This document shows positions 24,279 through 34,600 of a stretch of 61,054 nt of DNA, in pieces (positions within the stretch are counted from its first letter, which is position 1; each line of letters starts with the position of its first letter). Made by a program: the position numbers and the translations under genes. The notes below the pieces were generated by a model that ran no database searches, was not told where the DNA came from, and saw only the letters and a list, made by a program, of their open reading frames with translations. This stretch comes from Elusimicrobiota bacterium (GTDB lineage Bacteria > Elusimicrobiota > Elusimicrobia > UBA1565 > UBA9628), in contig JACRDN010000001.1 of the NCBI GenBank assembly GCA_016218575.1, positions 1-61,054 of the forward strand. The letters are read 5' to 3'.

Positions 24279-26428
24279 GCCTTGCCCCAACTCTCCTCCA
24301 GGAGCGCCCGAATACTTTCCTTCAAATCCTCCAAGCGGTAGCGCTGGGCCCAGGCCGCGGCGCGGCGGCGCATGGGCTCGAAATCGCGGGGAGCCCGGCC
24401 CACGCCCGCGATCGCCTCGGCCAGGCCTTGGGCGTCCCCGGGCTGGACCAATATCCCGCGACCCTCCCCCAGGAGATGGGAGACAAAGCCCCGATCCGAA
24501 CCGATGCAGACTAGACCGAAGGCCATGGCCTCGGCCACTGCCTTTGGCCAGCCCTCCACCTCGGAGGCTAGGACTAGCACGTCGTTGCGTTCGTAGAAGT
24601 CCAGTACGGATTCGAGAGGAACGGCGCCGAAGAAAAACACCGACTCTCCCAGGCCCTCCCTCTCGGCCAGGGCCTCGAGGGAAGGCCTCTGCACCCCATC
24701 CCCCACTATCTCGCAGCGCAAAGCGGTCCCCCCGCGCTTGAGCAAGGAGAGAGCCTCCAGGAGAACGTCCACGTTCTTCTCCGGAGCCAAACGGCCCACG
24801 TAGAGGACACGCAAAGCCTCCCCCTCGCGCGCGGCCCGGGCCGCGGCCGCGGCCCGGGCGCGCTTGATCTGCGCGGAGTTCAGCATGGAGGTGAAAAAAG
24901 GCACCACATGGGCGGGCTGGTTCGGCCACCGCCCATAAACCAAGACCGGGCCGCGCCACCACGAGGAGCCTAGGATCCACCTCTGCATTTTCCCGCTCAA
25001 ACCCTCGCCGGGATAGCCGTTCCACTGCCCGGCATGCTTGGCCACCAGGCGGCGGCTGTAGAACGGGGCCAGCGCCGCTCCCAAAAGGCCCAAGTTGCTC
25101 GGGCAGCGCACATGGATGGCGTCGGCCTGGCTCATGACGCGATGCAAGGACCATAGAATGGAAGGCAAGGCCGCAGCTTTGGCCAAGAGGGAGAGCCCGC
25201 CGACTTCCCTCTGCGCGGCAACCTGGATGTTGCCGCGGCGCAATACGCTCGCCTGGGCCGGAGGAGGCTTGCGCCGCAGGGGAGCCGCGACGAGCACCCG
25301 GGGAAAAAGGTCGGCCCAGATGTCCAGCTCCCGCGCATAGGGGGCGTAGGCGTAGGTTCTCCCCTCCCATTCATAATGGCATACGTGGCTGACCACCAGC
25401 AAGGTCCGCGCTCCGGACTCCGCCGCGGGCAGCGGCGGGCGGCTCCAAAGAACTCGGACCAAGCCCCACGCCCGCCCGGCGGCCTCGGCCAGGGCTTGGC
25501 CGCGCCGCGGCCCGCGCACGGCGTCACCCAGCCGGCAGAGCAGGAGAAAAACGCTGATGAGCCACCAGCGCGCCCTGTCGAGCCAGGCAGGCTCGGGCCA
25601 GCGCGTGCGCCAGACCCGCCAGCCGTTGCGCGTCACCATCTCGCCATACCTGAAAGCCCGGGGCCGCCCAGAACCTGCGTGATGATGGGCCAGGCGCGCC
25701 CTCGTGCATTGGAAAAGCCGCCCGTCGGCGGACGCGCGCAGACATAGGTCCAAGTCCTCGTAAAGGCCATAACCCTCGAGATAGGGAGAGAATCGGTGCT
25801 TTTCGAAGATTTCCCGGCGCCAGGCGCTGGCCCCCCCCATCACGAACTCGACCTCGTAGTCCTCGCCGTCGGGAGGCAGGTAGGACACGGGACGCCCGTG
25901 CCCGGAAGGAGGGAGCCAACCCGGGTTCTCCCATGGGACCAGCCCCAGCGCGGCCCGAAGGCGCCAGCGGTAATCCTCACGGCGCTCCCAGGAGCCGCGG
26001 CGGTAGACCGCCCATGACCGGGAGGAGGCGGGATCCGCCCGCCGCCAGGCTTCCTCGTTGGTGATATAGCCCCCCGCGGCCGCGGCCTCGGGATGGCGGG
26101 TAAAACAAGCCAGCAGCTCCCGGCAATAGCCGGGCTCCGGGATGGTGTCGTCATCGAGAAAAGCGATGATGGCGCCTCCGGCCAGTCCGATCCCGAGGTT
26201 TCTTTGGCGCGTTAGGCCCCGCTCCTCGGGACCCGCGCGGCGATACTCCAAGCCCGGAAGCCCGCCGGAAATCATGACTTCGCGCGCCACGCGCTCGCTC
26301 GCATCATCGAGGGACGCGTCCACGACGAGGGTCTGGTCCGGAGGCCGGTCCTGGAGCGCGAGAGCCTCGAGAAGATTCTTCAGGGGCCCGGGGCGCTGGT
26401 AGGTGCAGATGACTAGAGATAGTTCCAC
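24275..26428 (-). CDS. Bifunctional GT2-GT4 glycosyltransferase fusion
   Basis: 717 aa. Residues 1 to ~315 are a GT2 domain (LVICTYQRP, LTRQRNLGIG, FLDDDT, FVMGGASAWRR, EDLDL). Residues ~345-717 are a complete GT4 domain (YVGRLAPEKNVD, SEVEGWPKAVAEAMAFG). A hydrophobic patch lies between them (LISVFLLLC). Two successive sugar additions by one polypeptide is the simplest reading. ATG at 26428 is 8 bases from the previous gene. Donors unknown. Confidence 0.88.
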   Translation of the reverse strand: MELSLVICTYQRPGPLKNLLEALALQDRPPDQTLVVDASLDDASERVAREVMISGGLPGLEYRRAGPEERGLTRQRNLGIGLAGGAIIAFLDDDTIPEPGYCRELLACFTRHPEAAAAGGYITNEEAWRRADPASSRSWAVYRRGSWERREDYRWRLRAALGLVPWENPGWLPPSGHGRPVSYLPPDGEDYEVEFVMGGASAWRREIFEKHRFSPYLEGYGLYEDLDLCLRASADGRLFQCTRARLAHHHAGSGRPRAFRYGEMVTRNGWRVWRTRWPEPAWLDRARWWLISVFLLLCRLGDAVRGPRRGQALAEAAGRAWGLVRVLWSRPPLPAAESGARTLLVVSHVCHYEWEGRTYAYAPYARELDIWADLFPRVLVAAPLRRKPPPAQASVLRRGNIQVAAQREVGGLSLLAKAAALPSILWSLHRVMSQADAIHVRCPSNLGLLGAALAPFYSRRLVAKHAGQWNGYPGEGLSGKMQRWILGSSWWRGPVLVYGRWPNQPAHVVPFFTSMLNSAQIKRARAAAAARAAREGEALRVLYVGRLAPEKNVDVLLEALSLLKRGGTALRCEIVGDGVQRPSLEALAEREGLGESVFFFGAVPLESVLDFYERNDVLVLASEVEGWPKAVAEAMAFGLVCIGSDRGFVSHLLGEGRGILVQPGDAQGLAEAIAGVGRAPRDFEPMRRRAAAWAQRYRLEDLKESIRALLEESWGKA

Positions 26429-26436
26429 GGCCGTTC

Positions 26437-27582
26437 TCAGGGCGAGCCCCCCTTTCCGCCGGCCAGCGCGGCCTCGTACCAGCGCAAGCTCTTCTCCACC
26501 ATGCCCTCGATGGAGAAGGCCGCCTCGACCCGAAGGCGGGCGGCTTGGCCAAGGCGCCTAGCCCTGCCGGGCTCCTTCAGGAGCCCGGCCACGGCCCGGG
26601 CGTACTCCTCGTGGTCGGCGGGATCGGCCAAAAGCCCGGAGGCGCCGTGCTCGATCACCTCGGAGCCCCAGCCCAGGCTCGAGGCGACCACGGCCTTGCC
26701 GCAGGCCATGGCCTCCAGCCAAGCCATGGGCAAGGCCTCGGCCCGGGACGGGAAGAGGCAAAGACTGGCCCGATTCAGCAAGGCCCTCACGTTCTCGTAC
26801 GGCTGAGGGCCCAGGTAAGAAATTCTCTCCCGAGCCGGCGGCGATAGCGCCGCCTGGCAGAGCGCCCAGGTCGAGCCCGCGCCGGTCCGGCGGTCGGCGG
26901 CGTCGCGCCCGGCCAAGACCAGCCGCGCCTCCGGGCGAAGCTCGACGACCCTCGAGAATATCCGGCAGAGGTCCAAGACCCCCTTCTTGCGCACGATAGT
27001 CCCCAGGTACAGCAGGAGGCCCGGCTCGCAGCCTGCGGAGTCCGGACGGAATTGCGCCGCGTCCACGCCGTTGTGGATGACCTCGATGGGCCGCGCGAGC
27101 CCAAACAAGCGCGCCGTGGCCTCGGCCGTAAAGCGGCTCACCGCCGCGAGAGCATCAGCACCCTTGAGCGCCCAAGACTCGGCCCAGCGCAGGCCGGCCC
27201 GGGAGGGCTCGCCCAGAAGATCGGCGAAATAGGCCGAGGTCCCGTGACAGCGCACGAGCAGGGGACACTCGAGGCGGATTCCCGCCGAAATTCCGCACCA
27301 GTCATGGGCCTCGGCCAGGTTTAGGCCTTCCTCGCGGACCATCCGGTTGAGTTCAGCCCGCGCGCGCCAACGGTTCATGAACCAGCCGGTCTTGGGAAGA
27401 GCCGCCTGCGCCAGGACGCGGACGGCCACGCCCTCGTCAGCGAAAGCTGATTTTTCCCCCCAGCTCAGGACGGTCACTCGGTGCCCCCGGCGCACGAGCC
27501 CGCGGGCGAGGCTCCTCACGCTGGTCCCGATGCCGCCGTGGGGAAGCGGCGGGTATTCCGCGGTCAAGAAGGCTACGTGCAT
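26437..27582 (-). CDS. GT4 family glycosyltransferase
   Basis: 381 aa. N-terminus FLTAEYPPLPHGGIGTS is the typical GT4 opening. VIHNGVDAAQF, LYLGTIVRKKGVLDL and the donor-site PSRAEALPMAWLEAMACG follow. Glycogen-synthase-like or mannosyltransferase-like GT-B. The frame stays open upstream, but ATG 27582 gives the correct N-terminus and overlaps the preceding gene by 10 bases. Confidence 0.9.
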   Translation of the reverse strand: MHVAFLTAEYPPLPHGGIGTSVRSLARGLVRRGHRVTVLSWGEKSAFADEGVAVRVLAQAALPKTGWFMNRWRARAELNRMVREEGLNLAEAHDWCGISAGIRLECPLLVRCHGTSAYFADLLGEPSRAGLRWAESWALKGADALAAVSRFTAEATARLFGLARPIEVIHNGVDAAQFRPDSAGCEPGLLLYLGTIVRKKGVLDLCRIFSRVVELRPEARLVLAGRDAADRRTGAGSTWALCQAALSPPARERISYLGPQPYENVRALLNRASLCLFPSRAEALPMAWLEAMACGKAVVASSLGWGSEVIEHGASGLLADPADHEEYARAVAGLLKEPGRARRLGQAARLRVEAAFSIEGMVEKSLRWYEAALAGGKGGSP

Positions 27583-28988
27583 CGCCCGGAGCCCTCCGCG
27601 ATTCGCCGCAAAGCCTCGCAGCAGCGGCGGCTGGCCTGGTCCAGGGGATGCAGGGCTGTTTTGTTTTTCCATGCCTCCCTTGCCGAGGCCTTCTCTTCGG
27701 GATGGGAAAGAGCGTGCATCACGATTTCTCCCAAACCGCGGCTCGACCGGGCCCAATGCACGGGATCGAATTCATGGACACAGCGAAAATGAGGCAGGCG
27801 GTAGATGTCATGGATGCTGCGCTGGCCCGGAACCCACCCCGGGGGATCATAGGCCAGGTACACGGCGGGCTTTCCCAAAATCGCGAAGTCCAAGGCCATG
27901 GTCGAGGCCACGTTGACCACCGCGTCGCAGTGCGCCGCCACGTTGGCCAAGAGGGCCGAGTCCTCCGTCGTGGGCGCGCGCTGGGACCAATCGCCCTCCG
28001 AAACCATCGCCCAGCGCGGCTCGCAGACCGCGATCTCGGGGTGGCGGCTCAAAACTCCCTGGTAGCGCCTGCCGTCGTCCGTGGGACAGCGGCGAAAGAG
28101 TATCTGCGGGCGCTTCTCCTCCGGAACTGCTTGCAGGGCCTCGGCCAAATCCTCCAAGTAGATAGGATCGTGCGGGGACGTCGCCAAGTCATCTCCGGAA
28201 AAGCACACCGTGGGCCGGCCGGGGTCGAGACCCAGGCCGCGCAGGAAGGGCTCACGGGGCGTTATTAAGGAAAGGTCGAAGTAAGGCTCGAATTGGGGGG
28301 TGCCCACGACATGGACGCGCTCCGGCGCCACCTCGGGATAATAAATCAACAGCTCCTGCCTCATCCACGGACTCCAAACCAGGAAGTGATCCGCGCGGAC
28401 CGCCATGCGCCCCTTGGGGAGGTTATCCCACGAGTAGATGAAGGTGGCGGTGGGAATCCCCATTCCTCGCGCGGCCACGAGGGCCGGCACGGCGCGGCTC
28501 GACCTCTGGTGCGCGCAAAGGACCACGCTCGGCTTGACTTGGGCGAGAAAGGATTCGAACTCCCCAATGTGGACCGAGGCCGAGACGACGCGGGCATGCC
28601 AGAGTTCGAGCAGAGCCATCCGCCGCGGCCCGGCGCACCAGCGGCCCAGGACCTTGGCCAGGCGGGCGATCCAAAGGTCGGCAGGATCCTGGTCCGGGAC
28701 CGTCATCTGGTTCAAGATGAACCTCGTGCCCTCTTCCCGCTTCCAGTAGAGCTGGGCGCAGCCCTTGGCAAGGCGGAGCAGGCGCTCGGTCAAGCTCTCG
28801 CGCCAGAAGGGAAGGGGCTGGTAGGAAATCCCCCGCGGAGCGCTCTTCTCGTAGGGCCGGATCGCCTCCTCCGGAAGGCCGTGCCAGACCGCCACCTCCC
28901 CCGAGCGCAGCAAAAGCCCCGGAAATCCCGAGCAGAGGAAATTGCGCATCCCCGGGCCGTCCGGGATGACGAGGAGGAACTTACTCAT
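27573..28988 (-). CDS. Probable GT-B-type glycosyl or glycerophosphate transferase
   Basis: 471 aa, not confidently assigned. It has two-domain GT-B character: VVLCAHQRS and FIYSWDNLP in the first half, VHVVGTPQFEPY as the linker, and VVNVASTMALDFAILGKPAVYLAY as a donor-site-like segment. This resembles CDP-glycerol glycerophosphotransferases and related capsule enzymes. Sits among glycosyltransferases with overlaps at both ends (10 bases downstream, 8 upstream), so a role in the same glycan is likely. Exact activity is open. Confidence 0.6.
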   Translation of the reverse strand: MSKFLLVIPDGPGMRNFLCSGFPGLLLRSGEVAVWHGLPEEAIRPYEKSAPRGISYQPLPFWRESLTERLLRLAKGCAQLYWKREEGTRFILNQMTVPDQDPADLWIARLAKVLGRWCAGPRRMALLELWHARVVSASVHIGEFESFLAQVKPSVVLCAHQRSSRAVPALVAARGMGIPTATFIYSWDNLPKGRMAVRADHFLVWSPWMRQELLIYYPEVAPERVHVVGTPQFEPYFDLSLITPREPFLRGLGLDPGRPTVCFSGDDLATSPHDPIYLEDLAEALQAVPEEKRPQILFRRCPTDDGRRYQGVLSRHPEIAVCEPRWAMVSEGDWSQRAPTTEDSALLANVAAHCDAVVNVASTMALDFAILGKPAVYLAYDPPGWVPGQRSIHDIYRLPHFRCVHEFDPVHWARSSRGLGEIVMHALSHPEEKASAREAWKNKTALHPLDQASRRCCEALRRIAEGSGRCT

Positions 28989-30561
28989 AGCGCGGCCCCC
29001 TCGCTTTCAAGGCCTGCGCGAATCGCATACTCTCCCGTATCCGCAAGAGGACCCACGGCGTGGCCAGGAGGCGCGGGACAAGCATGAGGCATCGGACGGC
29101 GAAGGACTCCCCGGGCTTGGCGTAGCTCGGCCACCAGGACCTAGCTAGATAAATATAAAGCCACTCCCGAAGCTGCTCGTGGGTGTAGTGCTTCAGGAAC
29201 CCGTACATGATGGTGGGGCTCGGGCGGGGAGATATCCAGCCGACCTGGCGCTCGAGCTCCCAAGGCTGGCGCCGGCGGGCCTTGCCCTTGAGCTCCAATT
29301 GCCCCTGCCACCAGCGAAACCCGCCGGCGGCGGGCTTTAAGTGCAGATCGGCGCTGCGGGGATTGCGCAGGAGAACGGCGCCTTTCTCCACCAGGCAATG
29401 CCCGAAATCCTGGTCCTCTCCGTAGCCCCCGTCGAAATTGACGTCGTTGCCCGCGCAGCGCAGGACCCATTCGCGGCGCACGCAGGAGTTGGCGTTATTG
29501 AAGGTCGCCGCCGCCCCGGCCGCGCCCCGGCGCAAGGCGGGATCAGAGAGCTTGCGCGCCAAGTCCTCCAAGCCCTGCTCGGGGTGGTCGGCCCGGATGT
29601 CGAGCCCCACCGCGCCGTCGGCCTTGTAGGTTTCGAGGAGCCGCACGTGGTTTTCCACGAAGTCGGGAGGAATCCGGATGTCATCGTCCCCGAAAACGAT
29701 GACGTCTCCGGTGCAGGCCGCGATGGCCTCGTTGCGGGCCCGGCAGGAGCCCAGGGATTTCTGCCAGAGCACCACCAGGGGAAGCTTGGCCTTGAAAAGC
29801 TCGTAGAGCCCGGCCTCGCGCTCGAGCTCAGGAGTCGCGTCCATGACCACGATCTGGCCGGGAAGAAAGGTCTGCCGGGTGTAGTCCGACAGGAGATTGG
29901 CCATGCAGCGGGGCCGGCTCAAGGTGGGTATGATGACCGAGACCGACGGGCGGCTCTCGGGCAGTGGGCGCAGCGGCCGCGCGGGAAGGTCCCGGTCGTA
30001 CAGAGCGGGAACGGCTCGAGCGCGGGCCTCGGCGCGCCTAAGGGCGCGCCACTGCGAGAGCGGCGCCCGGCGCCTGGCCGACTCGCGCGCCAGGACCCAC
30101 ATTCGGTACTGGCGCTTGAAATGCCTGATGAAAAATAGGTACAGATCCTCTCGAGGAATTTCATTTTTTTCTTTCGTTCGCGGATGAGCCCCGAAAAGCC
30201 CCGGGACGTGGAGCGGCACCCCCCCGCGCCGCAGAAGGCGAAAACCCAGATCCAAGGCCCGCGCCGCGTCGCTCGCGTAGCCGGGATCGGCTCCTCCCAA
30301 AGCTCGCCAAGCCGAGGCCCGTACCACGAAACCCCCCGGATCCAGGCGCCAGGAAACCCCTCTGACGACGGGATCCACATCGTTGAGATAGAACCAATAA
30401 ACGGGCGACCAATAACGCAGCTCCCCCAAAAGGCCGCCGGCCCCGCGCTGAAGCCCGCTGTGCCACAAGTCTCCCGGACCCTCCGAGAGCCCCCCCAGGA
30501 GAGCCGCGTCGGGATTTCCGACGGCAAGCAGCTCCGTGCCCGGCACGGGACGCGGATTCAC
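28981..30561 (-). CDS. GT2 family glycosyltransferase with an extra N-terminal domain
   Basis: 526 aa. The catalytic GT2 domain starts near residue 207 (VSVIIPTLSRP), with SLGSCRARNEAI, FGDDDIRIP as the DxD site and GGYGEDQDFGH. The first ~200 residues look like the acceptor-side half of another GT2 domain (SWRLDPGGFVVR, GYASDAARALDLGFRLL) without its nucleotide-binding half, so this part is probably structural or degenerate. GTG start overlaps the upstream stop (GTGA); the 3' end overlaps the next gene by 8 bases. Confidence 0.82.
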   Translation of the reverse strand: MNPRPVPGTELLAVGNPDAALLGGLSEGPGDLWHSGLQRGAGGLLGELRYWSPVYWFYLNDVDPVVRGVSWRLDPGGFVVRASAWRALGGADPGYASDAARALDLGFRLLRRGGVPLHVPGLFGAHPRTKEKNEIPREDLYLFFIRHFKRQYRMWVLARESARRRAPLSQWRALRRAEARARAVPALYDRDLPARPLRPLPESRPSVSVIIPTLSRPRCMANLLSDYTRQTFLPGQIVVMDATPELEREAGLYELFKAKLPLVVLWQKSLGSCRARNEAIAACTGDVIVFGDDDIRIPPDFVENHVRLLETYKADGAVGLDIRADHPEQGLEDLARKLSDPALRRGAAGAAATFNNANSCVRREWVLRCAGNDVNFDGGYGEDQDFGHCLVEKGAVLLRNPRSADLHLKPAAGGFRWWQGQLELKGKARRRQPWELERQVGWISPRPSPTIMYGFLKHYTHEQLREWLYIYLARSWWPSYAKPGESFAVRCLMLVPRLLATPWVLLRIRESMRFAQALKARGPRYE

Positions 30562-31607
30562 GAGAATATCTCCCGCGCCCTCCGGGAAAACGCCGGAAAG
30601 GCGAAATCCCGGGCGCGGAGCGCGCAGGCCCGCGACAGGGAGTTAAGCCTCGCCGCGTCCGCGGCCAGGCGGGACGTCGCTTCGGCGCATTCCTCGAGGC
30701 TTTCCCACAGCACGCCCTGCCCCGGCCCCACGATTTCCGGCTGGCCGCCGCGATTGATCACCACGGGCACGCAGCCCGCGCTCATGGCCTCCACCGTGGA
30801 GATGCCGAAATGCTCCATGCCCTCCGGCCTTTCCTCGGGATCCACTCCCGCGCCGACCGCGTGCCAGAACACCGAGGAAACAGAATAGAGCTCCTCGAGC
30901 TCCGGCCGGCCGGCATCCCAATGGAATTTGACGGGCAGGCCCTTTGCCTCCTCGGACACGAGGGCCGCGTAGGCCTTGTCCTGCACGAACCCGGCCAGAT
31001 GAAGCTCCCAATCCTTGAGGCCGGAGGAGCAAAGCTCGCGAAAAATAGAGACAAGCTCCCTCTGTCTCTTGGAGCGCCCGCCCTCGAGAAAGCGCCCCAC
31101 TCCCAGGATATACGGCCTCTTGGGCCCGGGCTCAACGGGGCTTACGGCCGGATGGAGAACCTCGGCCCGGCGGCCCCAGAGCCTCTCGATCCAGCGCGCG
31201 GTGTAGCTGGAATTGGCGATGACGCCACGGTAGCTCGAAAGCCTTGCTCGGTCGTCCCAAGGCACCGATTTTTGGAAGGGAAATTCGCAGAGAAGATAGG
31301 CTCTCGCGCAGAGAGACAGCCTGGGCACGCGCGAGGATTGAAGAACCACGAGGTCGTAGGCCCTGTCCGAAAAAGCGGCCTTAAGCTCCCCCCAGACCCA
31401 GGCCTCGGAGCGCCGCGGCTCGGGCCGAAAGGCCGGACGGCCGCCTTGCTCCGGCAAGACCCGCGAGAGCTCCGTCGCGCCGAGCCCGTTCGGACTGTAG
31501 CAATCCACTTCGTGCCGCTCCACGAGCGCGGCGGCCAAGGCCGAGAGGTAAACGAGGCTCCCCCCTTGGCGGGCCGAGGTCGAGTTCCCGAAGAGCGCGA
31601 CCCTCAT
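30558..31607 (-). CDS. GT4 family glycosyltransferase
   Basis: 349 aa. Opens with ALFGNSTSARQGGS, then ILGVGRF, the donor-site stretch EHFGISTVEAMSAGCVPVV and NRGGQPEIV. Cytoplasmic GT-B enzyme. ATG 31607 overlaps the stop of the AsnB-GT fusion (ATGA), so the two products are made in tandem. Specificity unknown. Confidence 0.88.
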   Translation of the reverse strand: MRVALFGNSTSARQGGSLVYLSALAAALVERHEVDCYSPNGLGATELSRVLPEQGGRPAFRPEPRRSEAWVWGELKAAFSDRAYDLVVLQSSRVPRLSLCARAYLLCEFPFQKSVPWDDRARLSSYRGVIANSSYTARWIERLWGRRAEVLHPAVSPVEPGPKRPYILGVGRFLEGGRSKRQRELVSIFRELCSSGLKDWELHLAGFVQDKAYAALVSEEAKGLPVKFHWDAGRPELEELYSVSSVFWHAVGAGVDPEERPEGMEHFGISTVEAMSAGCVPVVINRGGQPEIVGPGQGVLWESLEECAEATSRLAADAARLNSLSRACALRARDFAFPAFSRRAREIFS

Positions 31608-34600
31608 TTCCAGAAATCCGCTATTTTGCGCAGGGGATACTCTCCCAGATGGCGCCTCTTGAAGCTGTAGAGCTCGCGCGCCGTCCTCTCCGCGATCCTC
31701 TCCAGCCGGCTCATGGGGGCGGGAAAGCCGAAATCCGCAGGCCGGGCCGGGTGCCGCTCGCAAAAGGGGACGTAATCGGCCATGAAATCGGCGAAGGCCT
31801 CGGCGCGTTCGTGGAACGCGTCCTCCCCGTAGTGCTCGAGCAGGAAGTCCGCGCGGCGCCGGCCCCCCTGCGGGGGGTATGCTTGAACCGCCTTGAGTAT
31901 CCGGCAGGCGTCCCAATCGGCCGAATGGGACTCAAGGCGGAAGGCGTTGACCTCCGGGTCCACGAAATCGGCCATGCCTCCGCGCAGGTTGCTGAACACC
32001 GCGCAGCCGCAGACCATGGCCTCCAAGGCCTGGGTTCCGAAGCCCTCCATCATGCGCCAGCCCGTGGAGGAGTAATCGGTGCGCTGGGGGGCGTAGGCGT
32101 AAAGATACACTTTCGCGCGGTTGAAAAGCTCGAAAAGGCGCTCCCTGTCGAGGAATTCATCCAAGACCTCCACCCGGCAGCGCGCCTTGAGCCTCGGGAC
32201 CAGCTCCTTGAAGATGTAGCCCGGCTGCTTGCGGCAGACCACCAGCACGTCAATGTCCCGCGGCCGGCCGGCGTCGCGGCAATGCGGCTCCAAGACCGGG
32301 GGCATGTAGAAGGCGGGGTTGGCGGGCCAATTTTCCTGGGCGTGGGTCATGAGGTAGCGGCTGTTGCAGAGGATGGGCATGTCCGGCTCCAAATGCACGT
32401 TGAAGTCAATTCCCTTGTGATAGTACACGAGCGGAGCCTTGCCGTGGTAGCAGCGCACGTGAGCGGCCACGTCCTGGCCCCAAAGAAGCACCATGACGTA
32501 CCGGTCCCGGATGAGCCGCTCCTCGGCCTCGGGCAGGAACCACGTTCCCTCCTCCTTGGCCTTGTACGACACGAAGCGCACCTCCGCGTGCCGGGCCAGA
32601 AGCCGGCCGAACCTCACGGTGTTGAGGTAGCCTCCGCCCAGGGCCGGGGGCTTGACCACCGTGGGCAGCAGTATCGCGAAGCGCGCGGACGCCCGAACCG
32701 CCGCGCTCGGCGGGGAATTCGGCCTCGCGGACGCGAAGGATTTCTCGGCGTTCTCGCTGGCGAAGAGCAGACTGAAGAATCTCCAGGCAAGCTGCTCGTC
32801 TATCTGGCCGCTCTCCCAGAGCTTCGCGTAGCCCGGCACGTCCACGAACGAGGAGGCCCAGGAGGCTCCCTCCATGAGGCGCTTGAACTCGGCCTTGTGC
32901 TCCGGCCATTGATTGGCGCAGGGAACGTAAAAGCCCCGCTTTTCCTTGGACCAAGCCACATCCTCCGGGAGCCGCGAGGCGAAGGCGCTGCGCAGCAGGT
33001 GCTTGGTCGCCCCGCCCCGGAACATGAAGGAGGGGTCGAGGCTCAGGGCCCACTCCACCAGGCGGTGATCGAGGTACGGGAGCCTGGTCTCGATGCCGCT
33101 TCCCATGGAGTTGCGATCCTCGTCCTTGAGCAGTCCGGGAAGGCTCGCCTGGAATATTTGGCTGGCATGGTACGCCGGCCAATCCTGGGACAGGCGCAGC
33201 TCCCTTTCATAAGGCTCGAGGCAGTGGCTTGCCCAAGCGTCCCGGGAAAGCCAGCGCAGGACGCGGCGATGCTTGTAGGATTTCCCGCGGGACATGAGGA
33301 GGTCGCTTCCCAAATCGCCCAAGAGGCCGGGCCAGGACCCGTATTGCCGGGTTTTGAGCTCCTTGAGCCACGGCCAGGCTTGAAAAACCTTCCCCCGCCT
33401 CAAGAGCCAGGCCGCGTAGACCCTGATGTACCAGGGGTAGCCCGCGAAAAGCTCGTCGGCGCCCTGACCGCTCAAAAGCACCTTGAAGCCGGCGGCGGAG
33501 GCCTGCCGCATGAAGCGGTATTGGCTGAACACTCCGTCGAATTTGAGAGGCTCGTCCTGGGAGCGCAGAAACTCCAGGAAATCCCCGTAGGAGTTGAGTT
33601 GGGACGTCGAAAAGAACTCGTGCGCGACCTCCGGATAGGCGCTCAAGGTCTGGCGAACGCGCTTGCCCTCGCTGAAGCGCTCCTCATGATGGGCCGCCGA
33701 AAGCGCGCGCAACTCGCCCACGCCGCCGGCCTTGCGCACGTCCACGCTCGCGGCAAGCAAGCTTGCCGAATCCACCCCGCCGCTCAAGGCGACCCCGACC
33801 GGAACGTCGGAGCGGAATCTCAAGCGGACTGAGTCGAAGAGGAGTTCGCGCAGGGACTCCTCGGCCCTCTCGGGCTTGCGGTCGAAGGAAACCTCCGGCG
33901 CCCAATAGCGCTCGATGCGCGGCGTTTGCCCCGGACTCCACAGCAAAATGGAGGCCGCGGGAAGCTGCCAAATTCCCTCGAAGAGCGACTCGTCCTCCTT
34001 GGGAAGCGCCCCCAGGGCGAGGAAGCGCGCGGCCACGTCCCGACGGACGGCCGGCTCCACGGCCCGGACGGCCCAGAAAGCCTTGATCTCCGAGGCGAAG
34101 ACGAGGCTCTCAGCCGAAGGACGGCAGTAATAGAAGGGCTTCTTTCCGAGACGATCCCGCGCCGCGAAGAGGGTTTTCTTGCGGCCGTCCCAAACGGCGA
34201 AAGCGAAGAACCCGTTGAAGCGCGACACGCAGGCCGGTCCCCAGGCCAGGTAGCTCTTAAGGAGAACCTCCGTGTCGCCCCGGCTGCGGAATTTCCAGCC
34301 GGCGCTGACAAGCTCCGAACGAAGCTCGATGTAGTTGTAGATCTCCCCATTGAAGACCAGGGCCACTCCCTCTTCCTCCGCCATGGGCTGGCGGCTGTCG
34401 CGCGTCAGGTCCAAAATGCTGAGCCGAGCATGCCCAAGCGCCACGTCCTTGGGCGAGAAGCCACGCCAGAACTCCTCCGACATGTTGCCCGGGGCCCATG
34501 GGGGAGCCGACAGGTCGGGGCAGAGCTCGCTTGCGGCCCGGCCGCTCCAATCGGAGGACCAGGCCCCCCAGTCGTCGGGGCCGCGGTGGCGAAGGCTCTG

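Noticed and set aside
31649-33832. 727-codon open frame opposite the AsnB-GT fusion
   Set aside because: Antisense shadow of a well-supported gene; the composition is that of a GC-rich shadow frame and it has no start signals.
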